A stretch of 64,000 nt of DNA, taken from the NCBI GenBank assembly GCA_030770545.1, contig CM061109.1:1984001-2048000 (forward strand). The letters are read 5' to 3'. Origin of the DNA: Macropodus opercularis (lineage: Eukaryota > Chordata > Actinopteri > Anabantiformes > Osphronemidae). Under the pieces are notes generated by a model. The model was not told the DNA's origin and made no database searches. It was given only the letters and a program-made list of their open reading frames with translations. This document shows positions 1 to 11,756 of the stretch, piece by piece; position 1 is the first letter of the stretch, and the number at the start of each line of letters is the position of its first letter. The translations under genes and the position numbers were made by a program.

Positions 1-1439
1 AAAAAAGACATTTGGCACAGACAGGCATGTGTTCGCCAAACTCTACAGAGCAGGCTGCATGGCAGCAGTAGCTCCTGCCCAGCTGGAATAATAAGAGCCT
101 GGATGACACTTCCTCCATAAACAGCAGCGAGGAGAGGCCGGGAGGGGGTGGGGTTAGTGGAGCTCCGTAGGAAGCCTGCTTGGGTCGTGGAGGGCCACTT
201 ACAGACAAAAGGTGGAAAGAGGGATGAGGACAGGGCAGCTATTGGCACCACTTGAATCACACTTTTCAGTCAGTCACTGTCAAAAGAACCCCCTCCATCT
301 GAGCTGCAATGAGCCAGGAAGGCCAACCACAATTCACATGTCCCACAAACAGGATTCAAAACTCACTGGCAGTTTATTCATAGATATATAAGTTACAGTG
401 AAACAAAACACAAGGTGATGTGTTTCTTTATGTAAGGCAACACGTGGAGCAGCTCTGACGGTCAACGGTAAATTATTTTAGTTTCGTACTGGGGGGAAAA
501 TCTTTGGACCACAGCTGAAAAAATAAGCAGCTCTTTTCATTTTCCAAGTCAAAACTGTTTTTAAGGAAGCTGTCATTCAATACCATTTCACTGAAGCCTA
601 ACAAAGGCGACATCATGGTGACTATATCGGGAAACTCACAGATCTTCTTAGGAGAAGGTTAATTTCCTGCATAGTCAAGGAAACAGTAATGATTAAATTT
701 ACTAAATTATCCAATTTTCTAGTCATTTGAATATTTCTTTAAGGCCTACAGATGAACATACTCTGTCCCTTTTATAATGAAACCATGAAAACAGCAGACG
801 TTCAGCCTACACACAGTAGCTCTACTGTGATGAATAGACTTGGTTCAAGGAGCGACGTGGTGCAATGGCAACTCTCAGCCCAACAGACAACCTACGTTGC
901 CCTCAAACATGATATGAAAAATAATTACTTTTAAAAGTACAAACTTTAGAGTAGAAGGTGTCTGACAAAGTGTTGGAATGTAGCCAGACTTCAGCCTCAA
1001 CTGTGAGGAAAAGCCAGCATTTAATGAGCCCTCATTTACCGAACCACTCAAGGTGAAATGACGCCCACAAGCATTTTTAAAAAAAAGATTTTTGGGGAGA
1101 CTTGTGGATACTTGTCCATTATAAGTGGAAATGTATCCACTGACTTCTGTTTTCACACTTACAACCAAAATCATTGCATTTTCTGTGCTTCGTTTGTTTA
1201 GCTGTCATGTTGTGGGAGTCAGCATAATTAAGCGAACAAACGGACGGACGGAATGTTTGAATGTGCACTTTGGTGAGGCTGGATAAGGGAGTTTCACTGA
1301 CAACTCGTTAGTACATCATATCCTTCTCCTATTGTCAGGCTGTTGCTCACAAAACTGCAAACAGTAGAGGGAAGCACTGAAAGCATTTCAGTCTTACATT
1401 CTTATCCAAGGAAAAAAATGAGTGTATTGTTTTTATTGA
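1..1439. other. Anonymous noncoding DNA
   Basis: No gene, RNA gene or transposon recognised. Open frames here are under 100 codons, have no recognisable composition or motifs, and lack splice-bounded structure. An A-run before a short ORF near 1080 is simple sequence. Confidence 0.6.
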
Positions 1440-1569
1440 AGGCCAAGTGAACACCCACTCATTTCTACTGCTTTATCACAGGTATGCTAGATCCTATCCC
1501 AGCTGTCATCTGGAGGGAGGTGGGGTACACACTTGATAGGTCACCGATCCATCACAGGCCAAGTGAACA
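1440..1569 (-). mobile_element. 3'-end SINE/LINE-tail insertion flanked by 14-bp target duplication
   Basis: The same 14-bp word, AGGCCAAGTGAACA, occurs at 1440-1453 and 1556-1569 and brackets about 100 bp. That insert, read on the minus strand, matches the widespread fish SINE tail: a 'gatggatcggtgacctatcaa' type start, then a 'cagctgggataggctcc' type motif, then a 'tagaaatgagtgggtg' type end. Similar bodies occur in this window at about 32,850, 39,385, 57,345 and 59,955. The long perfect direct repeat with a 5'-truncated body indicates LINE-machinery retroposition, and its identity suggests a fairly recent event. Seen: the direct repeat and the tail match. Inferred: mechanism and age. Confidence 0.75.
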
Positions 1570-2364
1570 TTTGTGCCAAATTGAAAGAAATTGCATGTCC
1601 AAGATATTGCATTAAAAAACGAGATGGACTGTCAGACAAGCTACAGTAACACCTCTAGCGATGGCTCTTGCTGGGGCAGAAGCACACTACTGCTTATTAG
1701 GGTAGTTTGTACACAGTTCAAAAGTGAAAGAAGCTGACAGATATCACATATTCTAATTGCTTTCAGAAGCCGTTTGTGACAGCTCTCAGGACCACCCATG
1801 CCTTACTAGCACACAGACAGAATTAAAGCACTTTCCAGGCAGAGCTGCATTCTCATAAAACGCAAACCAGCAATTTCCCAATTGTCTCCAGGTTTATCAC
1901 CTACTGAGGCGCAGACATCCCCAAGCTGAGCGGTTTTTGTTAAACTGTATATCACATCAAAGCCTTGTCTGCCTTCCAGGGAAATCCCCAAGCTGCCACC
2001 GATCAAACTTCAGATGGATTAGCATCACCTATGCCAGGGAGTCAAGTTCTAGCGACTATAATAAGGCATGTGATAACTGCCCAAGATTAAAACACAGGCC
2101 TGTAGTTTTCAAGGGGGGCTGCAGTCTGTCAGAGTCATGTCACAGTTTAGACTCAAGGGGGAGGATTTCCACTTGACAGCCAAAAGAAACATTTGGCATT
2201 TTGGTGTGGAAACTGTTTTTAGACAGCAACACACGTTACTTTGCCTAAGCATGAATTGATCCTGTGGATATCATGGATACAAAAGAAGAAAAAAAAAAAC
2301 ACACAACTTTGTTTCCAGCAAAAATAACTATAAAAAGCATTTCCCGATGAAGCTCCGTCGTGAT
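1570..2364. other. Anonymous noncoding DNA
   Basis: Only short opposing ORFs of 66 and 79 codons, with no recognisable protein family or splice context. No repeat recognised. Confidence 0.55.
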
Positions 2365-2585
2365 ATTAATTCCTGAAGAATTGCTGAAGGTTGCTGAAAC
2401 CTCTTAAATATTACTGAATGTAAATGAGACTGAGCTGAAACTATGCAAAAGAAGCTGTTGCTGAAATTTGAAAAATATTTACTGACATAGTGAAATTATA
2501 TGCAACATTGCGGAAATTAGCTGAATAGCAATTGGAAGTCATTCAAAATCTGAGCCTGGATGAAAATGGAAATTTGTGAATGAAA
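2365..2585. repeat. Degenerate GCTGAA/GAAATT-rich array
   Basis: Variants of 'ttgctgaa' and 'ttactgaa' recur every 10-25 bases (for example near 2381, 2391, 2412, 2434, 2458, 2478 and 2517), separated by A/T-rich spacers. The spacing is irregular, so this is a decayed minisatellite or simple-sequence-derived region, not a clean tandem array. Confidence 0.5.
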
Positions 2586-3698
2586 GCTGGAGACAAATGT
2601 AAATTTTGTTTTTTTGAAAGGACAAGTTGATGAGACGCACTCAAATCAAACCTTGTCCGTAACCAATCGTGATGTCCAAGTTCTAGGAAATTTTAATAAC
2701 GATATCAGCGTAGTGTTGTGAGTGCTGCAGCTTTCACGGTGTTGATTTCAACTCAACATTTTACCCACTTGAATGCCACACATCTACTTGTCCTCTGCTT
2801 CAGTCTATTAACTGCGGTAAATAACGTAATGAAACATTCATTAGTGCAGCGAAGAACCCGAAACAGGATCATCAAAACAACATGATAATGTGTCGTTATC
2901 AGTCTAATCCACCCTGGATCAGGGATTTAGATGCTATTTACTACGTGCATACTCTGTCTCTAAATATAATGTCCTGTATTGTGATGGTTGCTGTGATGCT
3001 GTCTGTACACACGTTCTGTCAGTTTGCTATAAAATTGTTATGTTGAGTACAATGAACAGTTTTGATTTGCAAACTGACACAATATTTGTTGTAAATATTT
3101 TCCTTTTTATCTGCACATACTGTGGGCAGGAAGAAAATCTTGGTATTCAGATTTGAAAATGAGTTACATCAATAGATGTGTCTATTTACTATGATAGAAT
3201 ACAACGTTCAATAATGTCAAAAGCAAGAGTTGCAATGCTCAAAAGAAAAAAAAGTAAGTTATGAGTTCTATTTTAAAGTGATGTTACATGAAGAAAAAAG
3301 AAGAAGAAATTCAGCCAGGCTCTCTTTGAAGTCAGTAATCCTTACTAGACACGTTGCAAGTGATGTGATAAGCATATCATAAAGGGTTTGAAATGATAAC
3401 TAAGCTTTAAAAATGTAAGCAATGGGATTCAATTTGTTATGATTTCCTGTAGAATCTTACATCTGCTGCTTTTTTCTTTGTTGATTTCTCTCCAGCCACT
3501 TTGTCACATGACCTGTTATTGAATATGGACTCATTACTGACTGTTTTTGCCTCAGCCCTTACTCTTACGTTGACCCTGACCACCAACTTTGTCTTCTCCC
3601 CGCATGGTACTTGATTGCTGCAATTGCCTGTTGTTGACCAGCACTGTATCCGATGGTAGTAGCTGACTGGCTAAATTCAAGAACAAGAAAAAATAAGT
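2586..3698. other. Anonymous AT-rich noncoding DNA
   Basis: No reading frame, RNA or transposon terminus recognised. Includes A-rich low complexity near 3240-3310. Confidence 0.5.
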
Positions 3699-4418
3699 CT
3701 GTGTTTCCCAACCTTTTTGAGCCAAGGCACTTATTTTACATCCAAAAAATCACATGGCACACCACCAAACAAAAATGCCAAAAAAAGGATAAATAATTCA
3801 AATCTAATCTCAGTTTAATTGACTTCTTTCTTTGTTTAATGGCTCCAGGGCCCATCGTCTCTTTTAAGATCATTTTTCAGGCAGGCAGTTTCAATGTCTC
3901 TGCTATGGTCCGTAGCTGTTTGGGTTGAGTTGTACCAGTAACTTGGTAGCGTTAAGAACTTTCTCACTTTTTCAGGTATTCGGGTGTCTTGTCTTGAGAT
4001 GGCGTTTAAGTTCACATGGAACCATGTTGGACTTTTCCCCCTCACACCAGTCACAGTCGTGTTGGCTCAGTTGGTTCCCCAGTAAAAGTCAATCTAAGAT
4101 AAGATAGCTTTCAGTCCACCTTGTTAGCTTTGAACCGTATTCAGCTGCTCGTCCAGCTGGTGGCAGTCGAACATTCAACTGTCCTCTGTGGAAGAGTTTC
4201 ATTGGTTTGCTTGTCAGTACACGTCGCTCACGTAGAGAAATGATCCTGACGCCTGATGACTTCTAGTGGCACATTTTAGCGGCACGCAGGTTGGGAATCA
4301 CTGCACTAGACGGCACAGACAGTTTTTTAGACCAATTGGGTGAAATGTAATGACTTCCCACGGCCCACCTGACGATTTCACACGGCGCACTAGTGGACAC
4401 AGTGGTTGAAAAACACTG
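3699..4418. mobile_element. hAT-type DNA transposon relic with BED-finger remnant
   Basis: The left end reads CTGTGTTTCCCAACC and the right end, on the minus strand, reads CAGTGTTTTTCAACC, an imperfect hAT-style terminal inverted repeat. The 8-bp flanks aaataagt (3691-3698) and aactaggt (4419-4426) agree at 6 of 8 positions, as expected for a decayed hAT target duplication. A second inward end, 'ggttgggaatcactg' at 4289-4303, mirrors the left end even better. The right boundary could therefore be 4303, or two related elements could be joined. The left ~190 bp recurs at 37,664-37,886. The interior carries a minus-strand zinc-finger scrap, so it probably derives from an autonomous parent by deletion. 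Confidence 0.7.
3965..4060 (-). pseudogene. BED-type zinc finger fragment of a hAT transposase
   Basis: On the minus strand a frame reads CDWCEGEKSNMVPCELKRHL followed by KTRHP. The C-x2-C pair is at about 4044-4055 and the H-x4-H pair at about 3977-3995. The 'MVP..LKRHL.T.HP' spacing is the hallmark of BED fingers in the ZBED5/FAM200-like group of hAT transposases and their domesticated relatives. A stop codon follows three codons after the second histidine, and the downstream frame is broken repeatedly, so this is a relic and not a gene. No RNase-H-like catalytic core or dimerisation domain is visible in the element. Its location inside a hAT terminal repeat pair supports the assignment. 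Confidence 0.65.
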
Positions 4419-4539
4419 AACTAGGTCACTGTTGTAAAAAGCTTTGTGATGGTTCCATCCTCTGCAGTCGCCAATAAACACCATGAAGGGATTCAACTGA
4501 ACTTGTATAACGCTCTGCAGTTCCCTCTCTGGCTGGGGT

Positions 4540-4745
4540 TCTCTGCAGAGATGAAGAACGGTGCCACCTCCCTTCCTCTGCACCACACGTATGATTGCAC
4601 TATTGAACTGCTGCCTGGTACCTTTTGTCCTGGCATGACAGTATTTTATTTGACCCCACCTGAGAAAAAGGTGATGGAGCAACACATCCAGGATTTCCAT
4701 AAGGCAGACGTTCTTGGAATCAGTCAGATGAATGGAGGGCGGTGT
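4540..4745 (+). pseudogene. Ty3/gypsy pol fragment (N-terminal to reverse transcriptase)
   Basis: An open frame contains LPLHHTYDCTIELLPGT and then a PEKKVMEQHIQ stretch. This order matches the conserved lead-in to the reverse transcriptase of fish Ty3/gypsy elements ('LPPHRPYDCAIDLLPG...PE..AMEEYI'). The match is lost where the first RT motifs should begin (about 4745), and protease, RT core, RNase H and LTRs are not seen. It is an isolated scrap and lies 120 bp downstream of the hAT relic. The frame spans 4446-4760, but only the central part resembles pol. Confidence 0.6.
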
Positions 4746-6469
4746 GATCAGACTTCATGAAGACTCTTCTTCTCCACACTGTTCATGGGTCTGTGATTCC
4801 TTCACCTTCAGGGACAGGTTTTACCAGAGATTTACCATCAGTCCTTTCAGAAGTCACCAGCTGTTCCCCCATCTCCTACAGTTCACTGCAGACCAACACC
4901 CTCTAGTCTTAGTTGCAGTTGACATTCATCCATAAGCATCCGGTGCATCCTATCGTTTGTCTTGCTTCTGGTGCCTGTAATCAACAAACACCCACATCTG
5001 ACACCAAAAATGCAGCAGAAATTCATCTCAATTACCGTGAAACTAATGAAATGCTCATTCTGCCTAAAATAATTGAAGGATAAAAAGCTGCAGTGTTATG
5101 AATTGTGTCTGTTTAATACCTGCAGCATGGGGAAAAGACATTCTACCAGTGTTCTCTGCCTTGTCCCCTAAAACACCTTCTATTTATACTGGAGCAGAAT
5201 GGAAGCCTTCACAATGGGACATTGTTGAGTGTCCCACAGCCACTTGTGCAAAAGTGCAAAACTCCCCCCATGTTGTATGAATGGTCATTGATAACACCAA
5301 TAGACCCTCTTCATTTCCATCCGTTGCACCTTCCGTTTGAAACATAAAAGAACAGAAAACCCCAGACGATATATACATACGACATAGGAACATGTCTCAT
5401 AACACAAACAGCATCACCTCACACTGAAGATCTGTAGCAGACATCACTTCTTAGGATGGTTATTGTAAATACACTGAGGGTTTTGTTTGGTCTTTTGTTT
5501 GACGTTGTGCTTTGTCACTGCTAACTGAGCCTCAGCTCAGTCTCCGTCTCTTTCAGTCTCCACTTTCCCTGTAATTGCAGACACTGTGGTTATCCACTGG
5601 CTCATATCGGCAGATACTCACTTCCTTGTCCTTGTGTGCTGTCCCTGGCAACTGCTCCTCTGGTTACAGAGTCCTGTTTAATGCTACATTCAAATAGTTT
5701 AACACCTATGGAGTTATCAGATCAGATGGTGCTTTGAGTCATGCTGAACTTTTCCTCCAAAATACAAGCACTTCATCCCTGACACTTGCTTGATTAGCTA
5801 TAGATATTGATCAATTATATATATATATATATATATGATAAATTCCTAGTCTTCATGCCATGTCATGTTAGCATGGTTAACCATCAAGTACTGGATTTGC
5901 TGTAATAATACAAAAAACAAAACAAAACACAGGGCTACAACTTCATGTAGGCAGAAAAATACAAGAAGGAAGAGAAGAGAAGAACTTTGGTTGTGGTTTG
6001 GGTTCAAGTAAATAACCCAAACACTGACTCAAGTTGAAATAATATGAAATATTGTCATTTTAAAATGAGAAACAAACTCATGTCTCGTCCCTCCCTCTGT
6101 TTTGCATCGTACCAAGCCACCGTGAAGTCTTAGTCTCTAGCTTACACAGTGTGAATAGTGCTACCATGCCTGCCAGGTTAACAGGTTTATATAATACTGA
6201 ATAGGTACATCACTACATGAGTCGTGTGTACACATGTGCGTCTCTTGCTATTGCCATATTTATCACAACCACTAGGTTACATCAAATTACTACTACTACT
6301 GTATAGAAAGTTACTATGTAGTCATTTCTTTAGTACAAATTACAGACTAGTACGACAGCATCCAGGCTTTTAAAGCAACGCTTTATGTTATTCAGAGACA
6401 ATAGATATAGTTAGTAAAGAACAGGCATTTGGAAGCCAATGAGCCATATATTTCTAATATTTTGCTCAG
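4746..6469. other. Anonymous noncoding DNA with a TA microsatellite
   Basis: A (TA)n tract of about 21 bp lies at 5816-5836. Otherwise no coding, RNA or transposon signal recognised. Confidence 0.55.
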
Positions 6470-6620
6470 GAATTAGACTAAAAAAAGACAGTGTGGATCT
6501 GATTAGCATTCATGAGGCAGACACAAATAAGGCTCCAAATGAATGCTAATGTTGCTCCGCATCTTTTTGGATATGTAAATTTATTATCATCTGTAGTTGC
6601 ACTTTATATCAAAAGTTTGT
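6470..6620. promoter_or_regulatory. Candidate conserved noncoding block
   Basis: A cluster of homeobox/POU-style words: 'gattagcattcatgag', 'ccaaatgaatgctaatg' and 'atatgtaaatttatt'. The ATTAGCAT and ATGCTAAT words form an imperfect inverted pair about 40 bp apart. The texture resembles vertebrate conserved enhancers, but conservation cannot be judged from one sequence. Confidence 0.25.
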
Positions 6621-9600
6621 GTGATGTTCAGCTTGTGGTGGAGTTATTTTCCCAAGTGGCTTTTTTTTAAACAAGTTATATGGTGATGAAATTGGGGGTT
6701 GATGATATAACCTCATATGTACAAGCGCTCATCACTACTCAACTGTAAAACGGTGTCTATGTGTCTCTCCTCTGTGCTAAATGTCTATGCCAGTGTTATG
6801 TTTGTGTTCAGTTGAAGGATTAAATGTTATGCAGGCCAACGTGAATGAGGGAAAGCTCCACCGACGTGGAGTCACGTGTAACATTAGCGCCATGTTTTCA
6901 GTGCAGATGTTTATCATAAATATTCACAATGCTGCCTAATGGCAATCATTACTCTGGTTCAGTCTCTTTGCTTTGGCAGGCCCCCCAGTGAATCCTGCTG
7001 CCAAGATGGCTCTTGAACTCTGCACTCTAGTGGCTGCTGTGATTGATTGGGTCTGTCATCACAGAAATCCTCCAGGCTCGCTCGTTCTGACAGCTGGCCA
7101 GACAAACATATGACAAGCACAAACACAAAGGTATTACACTGGTGCAGGGAGCCATGAATAGTCATTTAGTTGACTAACGTGACCAGCCATCAATCTCGTT
7201 CACGCATTCACACACATTCGGGGTTTTTGAAAACATTTAAAAGAGGAGATTGCTGAGGAATTTCTGAAAATGGATGTGAATGAAACCAACGTCCACCTGT
7301 GTCCCACAGCTGTTTGAAGACTGCAGGAAAATAGCATCAATAGCATTCTAAACACCAGAAGACCCAAACCCAAAGCAAATCTGTTCACTCCAGAACATGG
7401 GTTGCCCATTGTTGTCAATGTATGTGTTGTAACTGCCACATGCTGTAACTGCAGTGGATAACAAACTGGAGGATTCATTTGTTTCTCCAGCCAACCTTTG
7501 AGTGGTGAAGGTACCTGGATAGGTAGCAAAACCTTTCAACCTAGAAGAGAGAAGCCCAGATGACGTGACTCAGTGACCTGGAAGACTAACAATCTACACG
7601 ATCTAGTTAAGAGGAGACAGGATGTTAACGAGTGCTTCAGTGTGGTCTGAAGGAGGATGAGGGTGAGCGGAACCCAACCGCGTCTCCTACCAGTCAAACT
7701 GATGCTTAAATGCTTTAATGGTAGCCAATAGTAGCCTGATGGTTGAGTGGCAGGAGGCTGGCTGCACACATATAGTACCTCTAACACTTCTGTGGCCTGT
7801 GGTTACTGCCTGCACTCTCATTCTGTGACGGCAGCCTCTGAGACTGTGGGGCCGCCATAAATCTAGAGGGGTTAAATAAACTCATTTATGGGTCATTTCC
7901 AAATTAAACCAGGCCGGAAACAGCTTAATATTCCAGAGAGAGAGGATGGAGCTGAAATGAACAGATACATATATTTATATTGAATTACTATTCACTTTTA
8001 TCAGAGCATTGTCCTTTTCCGCAAAGTTTACAGATTTTTGGTAACGTTTAAATTGCATTTATTAACTTAAACTTGTACTCTGAGAAAACATTCACATGTT
8101 TCAAATTTTCTTGGACTGTGAGCTGAACTTTAACTTTACTCTCACCTCCCTCTGCTTTGAGCCTGGAGACCTAAAGCAGCATTCCACACCGTTCCTACTC
8201 TTTTACTTCACCTTACCTCCTTTGGGGACCTGTTTGCACACACCCTGCTGTTTGTTTCAACTAATACTCCACTTTGTGAGACACAAAGCTTTAGGAGTTT
8301 GGAACTGCACCTTGTTTCATTACCCTGGTGTTGGTGTTTCATCAGTAATTGTCTATTTTATTCCCAGACTAAAATCTATGAAGAAAGTAGTAAGTGTGAG
8401 GTCTTGCAAACCACGAAATCAGTCAGAATACAGAGTGTTGGTTAGCAGTAGACTTTGAAATGAGTGGGAAATGTTCATTGTTTTACTTTTCCACTGACAG
8501 TGCAGATTTCTTTTCAACGTCATCGGAAACAGAGCTTTTTTCAGTTCCTTCATTAATTTTGTGACATGCTATCAAAACGACAGTACATACTGCATATAGT
8601 GCAAAGCCACATCCTAAGTTTTCACCCACACACAATTTAAGTTCAAATACTCAAACAATTAACTAATTATGCTAATCAGCTAAACGTCAATAAACTGCAT
8701 TTAGGCTCCTACATAGTCCATGTTTGTCAGTCTCCTGTTTTGTTCTTATTAGCTTCTTTCTCACCAAGAACAAAAACAGATATTATTTTTGACAGTTTGA
8801 CATTTTCCCTCATGTTTTGATAAATATTATTCATTTATTTAGATAGTTTTCATATCTTTCCTCAATGGAAAGGATCCATTAGGCTCAACCTATTTACCAT
8901 GGAGATTTATTCTGTGTTGCCTGTGTTGTGATTAACACGTGTCCCGGCTTAATTTAGCCCAAAATCAGCCACCGTGGCAGATATGACTTTTTTTCTTAAG
9001 CACTATATCGACAATAAAATGTGTGAGACGCATTCTCTTGTCATGTCATGTACATTGTGCAGCAAAATGTTCTTGTATTTTACCTCGACCAGCTGCCAGG
9101 TTCTGTTTAGGCCAGTGATTTAATACGATAAATACACGATCAACTGACTTACTGTGTTTCAGCACGGATGACGGTTTGTGGCTCAAATGGCCAACAGGGA
9201 CCAACATTTACAGTATAAGAGCTACTGTATGGCTGCACGCCTTGCATCAAATACGTGTGTTCCTGTGGTACCGTATCACTTTTAAAATGTTTGCAAAACA
9301 GTGGTGCATAATTTACCTCTAACATTATTGATCTCAAGTTTGTTCCATTAAGTGTCCAGTGAGCTATGGCAGTGGGGCAGCAAGCTCTTTTTCTTCTTCA
9401 ACCAACTGCAAACAGCAAACGCTCAAGATACAGAACAAAGCTGCTGGTGTAACTCAAGAGGACATTATGAGATGAAAAAGCCCATAAAAGTTCCCATTTA
9501 CATTTAATGGGAACAGCTTTATATGCTGGCATTTATTACATTGTCATATGTGGCAAATGCAAAAGAATGACAACAAACATGCAAGACTTCTTTGCAAACG

Positions 9601-10079
9601 GTGTTTGACCCAGGGCAGTGTGCAGGCACAAAGCATTTACACATAATCATTTCAATGTGTTCCGGCAGCATCTGTTTATTGGAAATAAGTAACAACTCGA
9701 GGCAAAGCAAGATTCCGAAACCCAATATTTTAATTGCTTGACATGAAACCATCTCTTGTGTGTTTTAGTAAGCCTAACGCACGACAACAATTTTAAAAGT
9801 GTCAATTTCTGGAATAATTTATTCATAGCTGTTTGCGCAATGCATCTCTGAAAGATGCAGGCTGAAATCAAGAAAGGAGGCCAAACAAATCGGATGTGGA
9901 ATTGAAGTTAAGGAACTAACAGCAGGAGGGAGTTGTCTATGACATGGAAGAGTGTTGTGATGATTTTCAGTGGACATGAGTCTGGTTTGCAGGTGAACAT
10001 TGAGGGAATTGGCTTGAAACGGTTGTGGCAGGTTCTTGATGGAAGATAAAGCTGCATAGAGGACAGGTTAGGCCTGGAC
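6621..10079. other. Anonymous noncoding DNA
   Basis: Contains many short ORFs on both strands (up to 120 codons at 8096-8458), none with recognisable domains, and several overlapping one another. AT-rich tracts throughout. No RNA gene or transposon terminus recognised. Confidence 0.5.
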
Positions 10080-10640
10080 TTGGACACAGGAGGACACAGG
10101 TAAGCAATAGAAGACTGACAAGGTACAGGTTGGACGTGACGATGAAGACCATTCTTCTTGAAGCCCCTCTTCTAGTGGTGCTGATTCAAGCTGGTAATAG
10201 CTTGAATAAGAGCTTCTGGTGTTGGCAGAATTGCTTCAAGGTCGACCAATAGTCCTCCCCCATGACCTCCCCAAACTCCTGCCATGTCTAAGTTTTTGCC
10301 TCTGCGACAACCTGCATGTTTGACCTGCCGGTGCAATCAGCTGCTTCGGCAGTCTCACAAGCCAACCAAGCTTGGTAGGGCTTTCTGTTCACTTACCGAC
10401 TAACCAGAGCCACTGAGGCCTACACAGTCACACAACCAACCAACCGACAAGAATGGTGTGTGGAGGCAGAGCTGAAATACAAGACATGGAGACAGATAAA
10501 AGAAATGACACTGATTGCCAGAAACAAACCAGGAACAGGAAACATGTCACACCACAGAAGAAGAGAGAAACAAACAAGAACAAGGGCGCTTCCGCCAGCC
10601 CAGAGGGCCAAACTGTAACACAACACAGATTTACAAAGAC
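10080..10640. repeat. Member of an unclassified dispersed repeat family (copy 1)
   Basis: A purine-rich strand with 'aaccaggaacaggaaac' and 'agaaacaaacaagaac' words ends in 'gcccagagggccaaactg', followed by 'taacacaac'. The same terminal word (ggccRaactgYNAC) ends the copies at about 28,335 and 40,135. The open frames inside (136 codons on the minus strand) are hydrophobic low complexity caused by the purine-rich strand, not membrane proteins. The 5' limit is uncertain. Confidence 0.45.
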
Positions 10641-11525
10641 ATAGGAAAAATTAAAAAACAGGCAAACAAACTCACAAGATGCGCAGAATGAAAACAAGAC
10701 TGACAAGAACACAAGCACAATAAAAAGGTACTTGTAACGTCTCCAAGCAGACACTGAACACACCAGACAAATGGAAAAAATAAAACTCAGCAACCAGAAA
10801 TATATATATATATATAATAAGAAATTACAAAACCACACAAGACATAAGCAGAGCGTGTGGCAGTAAATTATAAAGGAGAATATCTTGAGTTACATTGCTA
10901 TGGAAAATCATTCAGTAAAAGAAAATGGCTTGGATGTTGGCATATAAAATAAATTTCAAGTTCCAAATCCTAAACTCACACTTACACAGATATACATTTC
11001 AACAAGTATCCTGCCTAAAAGCCTGTGTTGACCATCTTTGAAAACATCAGTATTATTTCACTAGCTTCAACTGATAATTGGCCGCTGCAGTTTGAAGGTA
11101 TGACTCAGGAAGACGTTCTGTAAAGCTTTGGTGTTTAATAATAATGAAGTATAAATATACATTATGACAGCAGACATGTGATACAGTGTGAATGTGAATA
11201 GTTGGATCATTCTAAACTTAATACTAAACCGCTATTTTTATGACTTGTTGGTCTTCAATAGGTTCACACGTTGCAATAATAAAGTAAGCAAAGTAAATCT
11301 AATCCCACATACACGCTCTGATAATCAGTTTACAGTCCTGGAGTTTCTTAGTGTGCATGCGGCGTAGTAGGCAACAGCTGAGTGTAACACATGCTATGTG
11401 TCCAGAAAGACGATGAGCATTAAACACGGTAGAGGAGGACGCCAAGAAGTCTTATCACTGTTGTTGAGTTTGGCTTGAATGCTTCTTGAAATGACACCAT
11501 GTATGATGTTGTGTTAATGTTTCAG
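10641..11525. other. Anonymous AT-rich DNA
   Basis: Includes a short TA repeat at about 10,800-10,816. Nothing else recognised. Confidence 0.5.
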
Positions 11526-11626
11526 ACTAAACGCACAGGACGGATGGTCACCTACATGAGCCTGGACCATCTTTCCTTCTCTTCGATGTTGCCCAGTGCT
11601 GCTACGGAGGATTTGCTGGGCCTTCA
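11526..11626 (+). other. Possible single internal exon (weak)
   Basis: A 101-bp segment is preceded by 'gtgttaatgtttcag' and followed by 'gtgagt', matching consensus acceptor and donor sites. Only one of its three frames is open throughout (34 codons, beginning TKRTGRMVTYMSLDHLSF). The other two contain stops. I do not recognise the peptide, the upstream pyrimidine tract is weak, and no partner exon was found, so chance is a real alternative. Confidence 0.2.
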
Positions 11627-11756
11627 GTGAGTTTGTGTAATTTGGCTCTAAATAAATAAACTGATACCAATTAAAATGACACTGACAGCATTCGTTCAGT
11701 GAAACGCAGGCCTGACTCAGAAGTGTGTTACTATATTGATATTTTGGTGAATGCTT

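Noticed and set aside
4289..4303. Treating this inward terminus as the true right end of the hAT relic
   Set aside because: The 8-bp flanks then agree at only 3 of 8 positions, against 6 of 8 for the end at 4418. Kept as an alternative.
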